64,000 nt of DNA from Lithobates sylvaticus (Eukaryota; Chordata; Amphibia; Anura; Ranidae), in the NCBI GenBank assembly GCA_028564925.1, contig CM053028.1:627387380-627451379 (forward strand), written 5' to 3'. The notes below the pieces were generated by a model. The model worked only from the letters and a program-made list of their open reading frames with translations. It was not told the DNA's origin and did not search any database. Shown one piece after another: positions 48,301 to 55,689 of this stretch. The position numbers and the translations under genes are program-made. Positions within the stretch are counted from its first letter, which is position 1; each line of letters opens with the position of its first letter.

Positions 48301-51300
48301 GGACCTTGACCGGCGTTACCACTCTTTTACCTTCAACCGGCCATCCATATATATACGGCGCACTGGATTTTTGGGACACACTTCTTTGTCTATTACATCA
48401 TACAGTCATACTTGAAACTTCAGTAAGTGTTCTTTCATATTTTCTACACTCCTTGTATAGCATTCTATTATATCATATACGCCCCCATTGAGTGACGGAC
48501 TAGTGGCCTCTACTTGTGCGGCTACGATTGGTGGTCTGATATCCCTTCAGCAGAGTTATAAGTCTATCAAATTGTACAAAATGTATATCATCACTATCAT
48601 AATTTATGTAAACTGTATACTGTACCTATATACTCATTATATGTTTGTCTAAACTATCATTCTCTTGTCAGTGATCTTGTTGTCACGCTCCAGATGAAGC
48701 GTTTACGCAAAACGCGAAACATGTAGAGCTATCGTCACGAATATCTTCGCCCCACTGTACCTCCGCCTCATCATTGGACACCTTACAAACTACCGGACTT
48801 GCTAACCCTAGCTGATCGTCCTTGTTGGTGCCCCTAAGGCTAGATACTTTAGGTTACGTGTGGCTCGTATTGACTATATTGAAGTTTTGACAAGATGTGG
48901 TTTTTAAACGTATTTTGTTGTATATTTGTTTTTTCCTTTTTTTATATAAAATAAATTTTGTAAAAATTATATGTTGTCGTTGGTGCCTAAAAAGTCCAAA
49001 GTCCCTCCCCCTTTTTCTTTGACTACTTAATTTAGGACGTGGCACTGTACTATCTGTCTAGTATCCATAGTACCACACTATGAGGATACTCTCTCTCTTT
49101 TTCTAATTTGTATTATAACCTAGATTGTTGATATATTTTTTGTTAATTGCTAGGGGCCCCGTCCCGGAGACAGGAGACAAATGTCTGCTTTCGGGATCGA
49201 TGAGTTAGTTTATTTTATGCATTTAAGTGTTTAACAACTTTTTACATTAAAATCCTTGTCATACTGCACCTAGAAGCACCTTCTCTGTTTTATGAAATAA
49301 AAAAAATAAAAAAGTCGTGGCACTCTTATGGAGTGCTGCTGAAGTGCATTGCAGATCTTTTGCCTATTGATTCCCTGTTTACAACCAGACTTTCCATTTG
49401 GATTTTCCTGACCATTAGGGTACCAGAACACCTTATAAATATCCATTTACTATTCTTTTTATTTTAGATACAGCAGGGAATAGTTGAAACCTTTATCAGG
49501 TCATTATGTTGTTGTTATTATGGTTTTTATTATTTTTTTTGATTTTTATTGTTATTATTTTATATTAATATTTGTATTAATATTATTGTAGCGGTGCCCC
49601 CATGGGGTCGCTGCGTGTTCTAACATCCACACATATCACCCTGTGAGTCAGACATACATTTTGGTACACTTTCCCAGACAATGAATAGTCTCTTGCTTGT
49701 TTTTGTTGCTTTTATTAGGGGATTAAACTTGGATGGGGAAAAGGGACATAGGATGCCCATATGATGAATACTTCTCAAAAAAAATCTGAGGTGGTTAAGT
49801 CTAGATTTGACAGTCTCTTCACATCTCCTCCAGCACACTACTTGAGATCACTTGCTTCACTTCACTGTTCAAATCTAGGTTCCTGTCACCGTTAGCACAT
49901 GGCTAGGCCTCACTCTGAATAAGTCCTAACGTTTTTCTAGTAGCCCTTTCAGATATCCCAACATGCAAAAACTAATTTCAGTGAGGTTGCAAACTCATTC
50001 CCAGTAGATTGCAAGGCGCTCGCGGGTGTGCAGGAGCTCCCGCAGAAATGCGGGAGACTTCCGCACCTTGAAGGAGACTTGGGATGTCTGCCCTTTACAG
50101 GCAAGGGTCTGCAGTCCCCTTTGTGGTAGCAACCGTTTTAGTTGAGAATAATAAATGTGCTAACTGACACTTGATGGACTCTTGCTCCCAGCACGTCCGA
50201 TGGAATTCCTGCCAGCCCTCGTGGCTGCAACTCCAAAACAACCCCACAGTCTCTCCCTTGGGCTCCATATCCAAATCCCGTCATGTCTCTCCCAGAGCTT
50301 CACACTATTCTTCTCACTCACTGTCCCCGACATGGATCCCTCCTGAATGACTTGCCTGGAAGTGCTCAAAACTGTCCTCTTCCTGCTCTTGTTCCAGAAC
50401 ACCTCTCAATGACCGCGTAAAGAGAGGCTCCCTCCCAGCTCCCGAGCTACAGGCCTGAGTTCACCCCCCCCCCCCCAGAAAGAGGGGGTTCCCTCAGGCT
50501 ACGACAGTCTAACACTCCATCATTCAGTTCTTCCACCCGACAACTCCTCCCACAACAGGCTGACCATGGGTATATATAGGAGGCCTGCCCCCTGCCAATC
50601 CTAGTTGGGGATTGGTCAGAGCTCCAACATACATCCCATGTCACTCCAGCTCTCTGCCCTGCCTCTTTTCCAGAACCTTCTGAAAACCAGAGGAGGTGCC
50701 CAAGAGCTGAAGCACATGTCAGTCACCTGCTGCTACACTAAACCACTCCCCTGCCCCAGATCAAAAACAAACAGGCCTAGCTCACAGCATAGGCCTGCTT
50801 AAATGTACCTGCACTGACAGTACAAAACAAACCAACTACTCTAGCACCTACCTACCTACCTACCTACCTACCTAAGGTAGAGGGTGCTACATTATTTATT
50901 TGCTGCCTGTGTCCTATTAAGGAGATTTAACTTTACTTCCTGTCCTGGAGACACAACAGGAAATAAGAGGAGATCGCTTCCATGTGAATGAAATTCTCTT
51001 TTTAGAGAGCTGTCACAGGAACAAGTGTCCCTGTTTGTGGACTATCCCTCACCTCTTGCTGTGTTGACAACATTTTTGGATTTCCCTCACTTTCTGTCTC
51101 AGTGACAGTGGCCACCAGAACAAATAGGTTTTTATTGCTGTGTCCCTACTTTGGAAAATCACCCCCCTAACAAAGGATCTAAACCTTTTCTACCACTACT
51201 CTATCCAAAACTACACATACACGTTAATGGTAGTTTTATTTCCAAGCACAGTAACTCCAGCATCACACTTACACAAGAAATTTAACTTTTTTTTGTCTAA

Positions 51301-53780
51301 CTCCCCTTCCTGCCTAGCCCTGGCATACCCTTAACTTGACTATTACGCTGTCAGGAACGGGATCTGAACCCACCTCTGCTGTGTCCAGCAGTTGCTCTAC
51401 TGACTGAGACAACTAAGATGCTGGACAGCTCCCTTTCTGATCCTTTGGACTTTTTTCCCCTTGTTTCATGTTTCTGGTGAACCTTGAACTCTTTGCTCCG
51501 CCCATGAACTTCCCGATTTAAGCCAGGTATCTGCACTACCTGTTTGCTAGATTATTGTGCTCTCTCCAGCTGATATCTTGCTCTTTTGCGTACCTGTAGC
51601 TGTCATTATCTGCATTACCACTTGTTACTGACCTTTGACTTGTTCCTCGACTACGTTTCCACCTGATTCCAACCTGCAATTTCTTGTTACTGACCTTTGG
51701 CTTACTCACTGACTATGCTTCTGCCTGAACCGTACCTGCTATATCTGTTACTGGACCTCGGCTTGCTCATCTCATGGTGGGGCGATCACGACTTGTTACT
51801 AACATGTAGCAAAACCCATTTCCACCATCAGGAGCTCTGAGGAAGAGAAGTTAGTGCTTAGAACCCAAACCTTGGATGAGCCCACGTCATCAGGGTGACC
51901 TGTTTGTTTACTTATCCTTTTGGTTGGTGGGTGCCTCTCTGCTGCTATAGCTGCTGGTTTCCGAGCCTCACCGTGAGATGCACCCTGGGAAGGCGGGAAG
52001 CAGGAAGGTCTGCCCTATAACCTTACCACTGTGATTGGCTATCACAGTCATCACACGATTGGGAGCTCCAGATCATTAGTAGGGACTGGGAGTGGTTATT
52101 CACAGTTTGGTTACTGTGTTGGGATCGCGCAGTGAGTGCGCTCCTAGCACGGAAACCTCTGCTGCCCATGAACGCATGCGCTTTATGTGGATGGCACCAG
52201 GTTAACAGATCAATTTTCCTAAGTCATCATACTAACATAAGAATTATTCTTAACTGAGTCAAGTCATATACTATTGTTGTCAAGTAGCTAGTCCAAGCCT
52301 TCCATCAAGGTAACAGGATTGATCCAGAATTGGGTCAATCGCAACATTTGTAACACACTTGAGTAATCAGACATTCAGAATGTAAGCTCACCTTGGTGGT
52401 TGTAAGCTCTCCTTTTTTGATAAGTTTATGAATCTTGCGAAGGGCTTTGGTCCTTTTTGTGTAAACTCGGACACAGTCAAATCCAACCTGCCAAATTCAA
52501 ACATAAGGAATACCAGTGAAACATCTATATTGAATATAAATCTTTAAAACTTTCCTTTTAAGCCAGTAGGTGGAGCTCTAGTCTCCCATTCAAGCCCACT
52601 GTTTATGGAGGTCAGTAGCTCAAGCAGCAATTTACACACATACAGTAATTGACTTAATAACTAATTTTAGTAACTTGTCACAGCGACTCATGCCTTATAA
52701 GTTGGTCCAGTCCAAATTTCCAATCAAAAAAATAGCTTGAAAGCAGGCAGTATATTCCATGTTGTCTATACAGCTAACCCAAATGCTCTGGGATTTCCAT
52801 AACCACTTTCCACCCATATGACATCATATGATGTCCTTGGGGTGAAGTGGTTATAAAAAAAATTTCAGCCGGTGATGCCCTGTAAGGCAAAAGTGACTAG
52901 AGTGGCTGAACAGCCACACGATCACTTCTGCGAGCGGCGGAAAGGGGTCCCCCCACCTCCCACTGCCACCGATTTCCTGGGCTCTGCTGTCCCATTTCGG
53001 AGCCCAGGAGTGTTGCAACCAGCAGCAATGGCGGCACTACAGAGAGAGAGAGGAACTGACCTTGTTCCTCCCTCTCTGTGACCCCAGAAACCAGAAGGGA
53101 CGATGATTTAAAATTTGAATGAATTTTAAAGCATGACATGTTAGGTATTTACTTACTTGGCGTAACACCATATTTTATAATCAAAAACTTATTATATAAT
53201 GTTTATATGCAAAACAAATGTTAGTGTATTTTTTCCCCCAAAAATTGCGTTTGAAAAACCACTGCACAAAAATCATGTGAAATTTTTTTTTAATACCTAC
53301 CATTTTATTCTCTAAAGTCCCTGCTAAAAAAATATAATGTTTGGGAGGTTGTAAATAATTTTCTAGCAAAAAATACAGATATTTATATGTAGGAGAGGAA
53401 TGTCAGAATTGGCCTGCGTGGGAACCGGTTAATCTACATGTAAACCCCAATCACTAAAATGTCATAGAAGCTTTAACTTCGTATATCTAAATGTATTTTT
53501 TATAGAAAAATTTACGATTGTTTAACTCACAATTCGTCTAATGCCACTTCTCAACCCTTCGATGTTACCATAAAAGATACCGCTGGAAAACCGGATAATT
53601 TTCACCCCTTCTGGCTCTACAAGCTGGAAAAGAAGTTATGGAGTTAAATTGTAGTGTTTTCCATGTCTTATTCGATTGTGATCATAAAATACATGTTGGT
53701 GTTTACATACGTTTTGGTACAGCTTTACATTTTTGTAGAGTTCAGTATCAGGAATGTTTGCTAGAGCACTGCAAGAAGGG
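33373..53780 (-). CDS. SLC26A4: Pendrin gene, 3' half (exons 14-21 by human numbering), spliced
   Basis: Eight minus-strand coding blocks with consensus acceptors and GT donors join in phase to about 261 residues. They match the C-terminal third of pendrin, an anion (Cl-/I-/HCO3-) exchanger of the plasma membrane in inner ear, thyroid and kidney; the segment is mainly the cytoplasmic STAS domain. Coding lengths from 5' to 3' are 70, 93, 96, 240, 55, 146, 63 and 24 bases. The human values I recall are 70, 93, 96, 231, 55, 146, 84 and 24, so only exons 17 and 20 differ, both by whole codons. Introns are 87, 1043, 10751, 3272, 130, 1998 and 2340 bp, and most of the longer ones are filled with transposons. 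SLC26A3 is the nearest alternative, but the stretch TKELEIQVDW and the C-terminus AMRALAF fit pendrin (TKEIEIQVDW, AMRTLAS). Earlier exons lie beyond 64000. No coding disruption was seen. Confidence 0.93.
34175..34878. mobile_element. hAT MITE (704 bp) in SLC26A4 intron 20, 8-bp target duplication GTAAGTTC
   Basis: The ends TAGACATGTGCA and TGCACATGTCTA are perfect inverted repeats flanked by GTAAGTTC (34167-34174 and 34879-34886). The body is built from acgaatcgaaaaaa and ttcgtacattcgtaa words in both orientations, with an internal duplication (about 34375-34500 and 34515-34665). No coding sequence. The intact ends and duplication point to a fairly recent insertion. Confidence 0.93.
35262..35645. 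mobile_element. Harbinger-like MITE in SLC26A4 intron 20, right end diverged
   Basis: The left end ggcgcatacacacgatcgga and right side tccgaccgtgtgtataag are inverted copies of the ends seen at 29174 and 3234. The outer few bases on the right are altered, so the target duplication cannot be verified. Confidence 0.75.
35737..35799 (-). CDS. SLC26A4: SLC26A4 exon 20, C-terminal tail
   Basis: The exon is 63 bp and in phase 0, with acceptor tttttctatag and donor gttagt. It encodes ISLMKESNYLPEYQE and ends QEPDE. The human exon I recall is 84 bp and ends DVQDE, so this copy is seven codons shorter in a poorly conserved part of the tail. Splice sites and phase agree with both neighbouring exons. 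Confidence 0.85.
35905..36910. repeat. hAT-like repeat with a ~31-bp minisatellite, SLC26A4 intron 19
   Basis: It opens with tctttaaactgtggcccgtg, a common vertebrate hAT-type start, then carries roughly 28 diverged units of about 31 bp (gatggggcactattcttccc with actgacaccaat). The far hAT end was not identified. Open frames here are repeat artefacts. Confidence 0.75.
37228..37587 (+). mobile_element. tRNA-derived SINE with CR1-type 3' tail, SLC26A4 intron 19
   Basis: A pol III A box TGGTGTAGTGG (37237-37247) and B box GGTTCAAATCC (37282-37292) are 34 bp apart, as in a tRNA-like head. The body has the widespread gagtttgcatgttctccctg and tttcctcccacaatccaaag blocks of V-SINE-like elements. 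The last ~60 bp (ggttgaactggatggactga to ctatgaaactatgaaac) match the CR1 LINE 3' end in this window. It lies antisense to SLC26A4. Confidence 0.85.
37798..37943 (-). CDS. SLC26A4: SLC26A4 exon 19, end of STAS domain
   Basis: The exon is 146 bp, with acceptor cgttttacag and donor gtatga. It completes the split Asp codon and reads SVLKKLEMCSFFED and DIFFLTIHDAVLHI, ending DPLLEK. Pendrin has KLEQCGFFDD and DTFFLTVHDAILYL here. Only 130 bp of intron separates it from exon 18. Confidence 0.94.
38074..38128 (-). CDS. SLC26A4: SLC26A4 exon 18, STAS domain
   Basis: The exon is 55 bp, with acceptor tattttccag and donor gtatgt. It encodes IYKEFKRIDVDVYIAACE and leaves one base of a split codon for exon 19. 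Human pendrin has VKEFQRIDVNVYFASLQ. The length equals the human exon I recall. Confidence 0.94.
38407..38545. mobile_element. hAT terminal fragment, SLC26A4 intron 17
   Basis: Begins TAGAGTTGAGCGGACACC followed by repeated cgaactt/gttcggg blocks, the end type of the hAT elements whose transposase lies at 39365-41166 and 56714-59994. Probably the 3' terminus of the 39-41-kb element, with other sequence inserted between. Confidence 0.65.
38698..38860 (+). pseudogene. L1/Tx1-like LINE scrap
   Basis: The sequence around 38700 reads LEAHFSAEEVQEVIKNLGNS, resembling the start of an L1/Tx1 reverse transcriptase. It is followed at once by WWEYPRVRTFWKKLFNLMDK-like residues typical of the C-terminal end. 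The whole core between them is deleted. Confidence 0.6.
38886..39330 (-). repeat. Non-coding 3' region of the hAT element, with inverted repeat
   Basis: Contains a ggtggcggtgg/ggaggacgag low-complexity tract, then an inverted pair (39058-39108 against 39232-39283, sharing gaggacaagg(a/g)gatt). Lies directly downstream of the transposase fragment on the minus strand. Confidence 0.55.
39365..41166 (-). pseudogene. hAT transposase pseudogene, catalytic to C-terminal part, in SLC26A4 intron 17
   Basis: Upstream part (41166-40375): KRQQAVLKLSCLGEKPHTAQ, LTHIPCLAHVLNLVVQRFL, then LICDVPTRWNSTLHML. An acidic linker follows (about 40378-40055), then the C-terminal part (39982-39365) with LATLLDPRYK, FVSTPQQP, and the hAT dimerisation motif ALEVLACPAASVLSERVFS. 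Reading frame changes near 40375 and is interrupted again near 40050. The residue before GRNL is Asn (VVCNNGRN) where the family has Asp (DNG), the second catalytic Asp by comparison with Hermes. The BED finger region is absent. Same strand as SLC26A4. Confidence 0.92.
41401..41640 (-). CDS. SLC26A4: SLC26A4 exon 17, STAS variable loop and core
   Basis: The exon is 240 bp and in phase 0, with acceptor tttctcttcag and donor gtaaat. It starts NGVISPVGIDNLGYESAEDP, continues through an acidic stretch, then reads TKELEIQVDWNADLPVKV and HSLIFDFSQITFLDVVAVK. The second half is almost residue-for-residue pendrin. The variable acidic loop is three codons longer than the human exon I recall (231 bp), as expected for the fastest-changing part of the domain. 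Confidence 0.96.
41735..42674 (+). mobile_element. Family A TTAA-type element, SLC26A4 intron 16, left end trimmed
   Basis: Starts TTCAGCCCCAGACC, lacking the TTAACCAC of the other copies, and ends GTCGAGAAGCGG before TTAA (42675-42678). Otherwise colinear with 9954-10940 and 11700-12695. It begins only about 95 bp from exon 17 (upstream of its acceptor on the minus strand). Confidence 0.85.
42679..43140. other. Unassigned; starts with a TTAA-type end
   Basis: TTAAAGTGGAAGTAAACATG at 42675 resembles the left end of other frog TTAA-flanked repeats, but no right end was found. No coding support. Confidence 0.4.
43145..43495. repeat. 21-bp minisatellite, about 16 copies, SLC26A4 intron 16
   Basis: The unit ggctagggtagtataggggc(a) is 21 bp with few changes between copies, so minus-strand frames read a 7-residue repeat (CPYTTLA). 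The purine-rich strand carries regularly spaced ggg and gg runs. Length 350 bp suggests length variation between individuals. Confidence 0.93.
44121..44545. mobile_element. Harbinger-like MITE in left palindrome arm
   Basis: The ends TGCCCCATACACACGGTCGG and CGTGTGTATGGGGCT are flanked by TAA on both sides (44118-44120 and 44546-44548). It interrupts the host sequence at the TTA of tatccttactg, as shown by the empty copy of that sequence at 45445-45460. Confidence 0.88.
44870..45295. mobile_element. Harbinger-like MITE in right palindrome arm
   Basis: The ends AGCCCCATACACACG and CGTGTGTATGGGGCT are flanked by TAA on one side and TTA on the other. Compared with the left arm it sits about 11 bp away in the underlying sequence, between cccccttct and gtgtatcctta. 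Confidence 0.85.
45735..46950 (+). pseudogene. Penelope-like reverse transcriptase (C-terminal part) and GIY-YIG endonuclease
   Basis: The beginning reads APAYANLYLGG, then RYIDDIF (45847-45867), the reverse-transcriptase active-site motif in the YIDD form typical of Penelope-like elements, then FLDLTIF. From 46219 an open stretch of 243 codons contains the cysteine pair CGRCAYCPWV and the GIY-YIG nuclease: GVVYLMYCTCGAFYVGKTFR, FRSRIKDHIYY, and the terminal ETIWIERL with PPGINE. N-terminal reverse-transcriptase motifs are missing, so the copy cannot be functional. Confidence 0.9.
46951..48686 (+). other. 3' region of the second Penelope-like element, first part
   Basis: Follows the stop codon of the endonuclease. 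No further coding motif is visible. GC-rich stretch at 47575-47800 with many CpG (cgcgccgcactgcgcaggcgc) contrasts with the AT-rich remainder and may be a promoter-like pseudo-LTR region. Confidence 0.55.
48687..48729 (+). ncRNA. Hammerhead-ribozyme-like motif in Penelope 3' region
   Basis: Order 5' to 3': GCTC (48687-48690), CAGATGA (core, 48691-48697), one A, a 6-bp stem GCGTTT/AAACGC with 5-base loop (48699-48715), GAA (48716-48718), the palindrome ACATGT (48719-48724), A (48725), GAGC (48726-48729). This is the layout of a minimal type I hammerhead: stem I GCTC/GAGC, core CUGANGA...GAA, stem III closing A-U, cleavage after the A. Deviations: the core has A where U is expected at its second position, and one extra A precedes stem II. 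Penelope-like elements are known to carry such motifs with very short, self-complementary stem III. It may be inactive. Confidence 0.6.
49587..50891 (+). mobile_element. Solo LTR-like element (1305 bp), fossil, SLC26A4 intron 16
   Basis: The ends TGTAGCGGTGCC and GGGTGCTACA form TGTAGC/GCTACA inverted tips, flanked by TTAT on both sides (49583-49586 and 50892-50895). Related to 26615-27393. A 16-base C-run at about 50463 and a (ctac)n run at 50850-50872 lie inside. No coding region. The 4-bp duplication is short and in A/T-rich sequence, so it is weaker evidence than at the other solo LTRs. Confidence 0.7.
51349..51900 (+). mobile_element. LTR-like fragment related to 24978-25790, fossil
   Basis: Begins TGTCAGGAACGGGATCTG and ends in agggtgacctg, close to the end of the 24978 LTR (aagggtgacctgaca). 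The middle has repeated gttactgacctttggctt blocks of the same type. The last bases and target duplication are not identifiable. Confidence 0.6.
52392..52487 (-). CDS. SLC26A4: SLC26A4 exon 16, STAS domain
   Basis: The exon is 96 bp and in phase 0, with acceptor tttggcag and donor gtgagc. It encodes VGFDCVRVYTKRTKALRK followed by IHKLIKKGELTTTK. Pendrin has VGFDAIRVYNKRLKALRK at this point. This is the basic helix leading into the variable acidic loop of the STAS domain. Confidence 0.95.
52799..52854. mobile_element. Tiny palindromic TTAA-type relic (about 55 bp)
   Basis: AACCACTTTCCACCC is inverted as GGGGTGAAGTGGTT around atgacatcatatgatgtc, so the whole forms a nearly complete hairpin. The ends are those of families A/B, suggesting a deletion derivative with only the two termini left, flanked by ataa/ttat. 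Confidence 0.6.
52855..53428 (-). mobile_element. Family C element in SLC26A4 intron 15
   Basis: Right end gggaaccgg before TTAA (53429-53432). Contains gacatgttaggtatttactt, attttattctctaaagtccc and ctgctaaaaaaatataatgt, the uninterrupted version of the sequence split by the hAT insertion at 2098. Ends about 100 bp before exon 15. Confidence 0.7.
53531..53623 (-). CDS. SLC26A4: SLC26A4 exon 15, start of STAS domain
   Basis: The exon is 93 bp and in phase 0, with acceptor cttttccag and donor gtgagt. It encodes LVEPEGVKIIRFSSGIFY and then GNIEGLRSGIRRI, matching pendrin EEPQGVKILRFSSPIFYGN. This is the first strand and loop of the STAS domain. The intron before it is only 87 bp. Confidence 0.95.
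53711..53780 (-). CDS. SLC26A4: SLC26A4 exon 14
   Basis: The exon is 70 bp. A T-rich tract ending in AG precedes it and the donor is gtatgt. The first base completes a codon from the previous exon, then the reading begins PSCSALANIPDTELYKN and ends KLYQN. The human segment I recall begins PSWNGLGSIPSTDIYKS. It links the last membrane helix to the STAS domain. A second possible acceptor (ttgcag) lies 12 bp inside the exon, but the upstream one preserves both the PS residues and the 70-bp length. Confidence 0.9.
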
Positions 53781-54693
53781 CTAAAAAAAAAAGAATGATA
53801 AAAAAATGACATAACTTAAAGCTGGACCCCAGGAAGGTGCAAAATACATAAATTAATCAATGAATTCATTAATTTAAATTAAAAAAAATTATCAAGTTTT
53901 TATTTGTTAAATGCAAGCAGTGCAAGTATCTAAATTTGACCTGGTCTCAGCCTCTTGCCTTCCCTGTAAAGCAGAACCCAGACTCAGGGAGGGAGAAGCA
54001 GCACAAGGAGCCAATCATGTGCTGCAGTGCAAAAAGTATGCTGATAGAAGAAAGCAGAGTGACAGAGACATGAGATTTATCAGTCTGCTGCTTTTCCTTT
54101 CACTGTCCAGTCCAGTGGCGGCCTGTGCATTGTAGGCGCATGGGCGCCACCCCCCCTAACACCGCCTTCGTCCTCCTTATCCATGCGCCCGGCTCCTGGC
54201 CACAGGCTCTAATAGGCTTAAAAATAGGGTGGGCTCGGGGAGCAGAGCTTTGCTTCCGTAGCTCACCCAGTTGTGTTGCAACAGCAATGCCCGGCGTGCA
54301 GCTATGCCTGAAAGAGAGGGGATGTGTGGGCGGGAAATATGAAAATCAGCAGCTGCAGAAGATTCCTGGTTGTGTCAATGATTCTTGTCTGAGACTGGAC
54401 CCATGGGTGTGTGTGCACTGCAGTACACTGATCAATGAACTGTCCCTATCTCCCTTCTCTCCCCATCTGTCTCCCAACCCCCCCAATGTTCTTCCAAGTC
54501 CGTCACAAACTTTCAGTTTCAGTTAGACAGGTAATAGACGGCACTCATTTTTTTCCTGCAACCACAGATTGCAGGAAAGAAATGTGCATAATTCCCCCAT
54601 CAACACAGTCAGTGGTGACAGGGGAATCCCTCCTGCCCAGCAATTATATTCTCCCGACAAACAATGATTATCACTAGTGGCTATAGCGACCAC
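53781..54693. other. SLC26A4 intron 13 sequence, no recognised element
   Basis: Short open frames (75-133 codons) show no recognisable domain. The region upstream of exon 14 has the polypyrimidine tract at 53783-53792. Confidence 0.5.
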
Positions 54694-55120
54694 TAGGGAT
54701 GAGCCGAACACCCCCGGGTTCGGTTCGAACCAGAACCTTTCGAACAGACCGAAAGTTCGCGCGAATTTTCGAACCCTATACGTTATAATGGACGCGAACG
54801 TTCGAAATCAAAAGTGCTAATTACAAACGGCCAATATGCATGTTAATGTCATAAAAACAGGTTTGGGGACCCGGGTCCTGCCCCAGGGGACATATATCAA
54901 TGCAAAAAGAACTTTTAAAAACTAACATTTTTTCGGGAGCAGTCATTTTAATGATGCATAAAGTGAAAAAAAAAAAGTGAAATTTTCCTTTAAATATGGT
55001 ACCTAGGGGGTGTCTAAAGTATGCCTGTGAAGTGGCATGTGTTTCCCGTGTTTAGAACTGTCCTTGCACAAAATGACATTTGTAAAGGAAAAAAAGAAGC
55101 CATTTAAAACCACTTGCGGC
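54694..55120. mobile_element. hAT terminal region (3' end of the 56-60-kb element)
   Basis: Starts TAGGGATGAGCCGAACACCC followed by ttcg/cgaa-rich sequence (gaacctttcgaacagac), the typical end of this frog hAT group. The transposase at 56714-59994 reads towards it, so this is probably the element's 3' end. No matching target duplication was found at the distal end, which may lie in or beyond the gap. Confidence 0.7.
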
Positions 55121-55689
55121 TTTAATGTCATGTCTTGTCCTGGCCGCCATATGGCTGAAAATCCTTGAGAAAAATGGCATGGCTACCCCATCACCCCCCC
55201 CCCCCCCACCCCAGCCCCTTTGGGTCTTGTATGGATATTAAGGGGGACCTCGCACCCAAAATAAAACCCTATACCTACAACCCTATATACTCTGAACAGC
55301 AGTATATAGGTGGTGCAAACAAGACACGGACTGTAGGTTTGTAGAATCTGAACAGGTACATTATGAAGTGTAGCTCCATCCCAAAAAAAAAATCAATTTT
55401 TAAGCTTTTTGGAGAACATAGGGAGGGGTTATCACCCCTGTAACATTTGCTGTCTTTGCACATCTGTTCAGAACATGTCACCTCACTTTCCGTCCCAATG
55501 ACAAATGTTTTTGGAAAAGTGGGGTTTTAATTGAAACAAGGATTGGTGATAAAGTATCAGTAGAGAGGAGATACCTTTTTCCCAAATTAAATCTAACAGG
55601 ATAGAATTTCCCTTCCTAGGGGTAGATTTCCTCTCACTTCCTGTTTTCTCTTTCCGTTTGCAAGTAGGAGTCGTTTGTAAGTTGGATGT

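Larger units (their letters stand above)
43630..49300 (+). mobile_element. Second Penelope-like retroelement, with inverted terminal pieces, SLC26A4 intron 16
   Basis: The left end (ttttatttcataaaaacaga, then aggattttaat) reappears inverted at the right end (taaaatccttgtcatactgc to tgaaataaaa near 49297), giving inverted pseudo-LTR pieces of about 330 bp. Between them lie a 5'-truncated reverse transcriptase with GIY-YIG domain (45735-46950) and a long 3' region. A hAT element (43980-45726) has inserted at the junction of the left piece and the coding region. The copy is incomplete and broken. A clear target duplication was not found because the flanks are A/T-rich. Confidence 0.82.

Noticed and set aside
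38074-53780. Assignment of the exons to SLC26A3 or SLC26A5
   Set aside because: Exon 17 and the terminal peptide agree much better with pendrin; the 24-base final coding exon is as in SLC26A4. SLC26A3 cannot be fully excluded without alignment.
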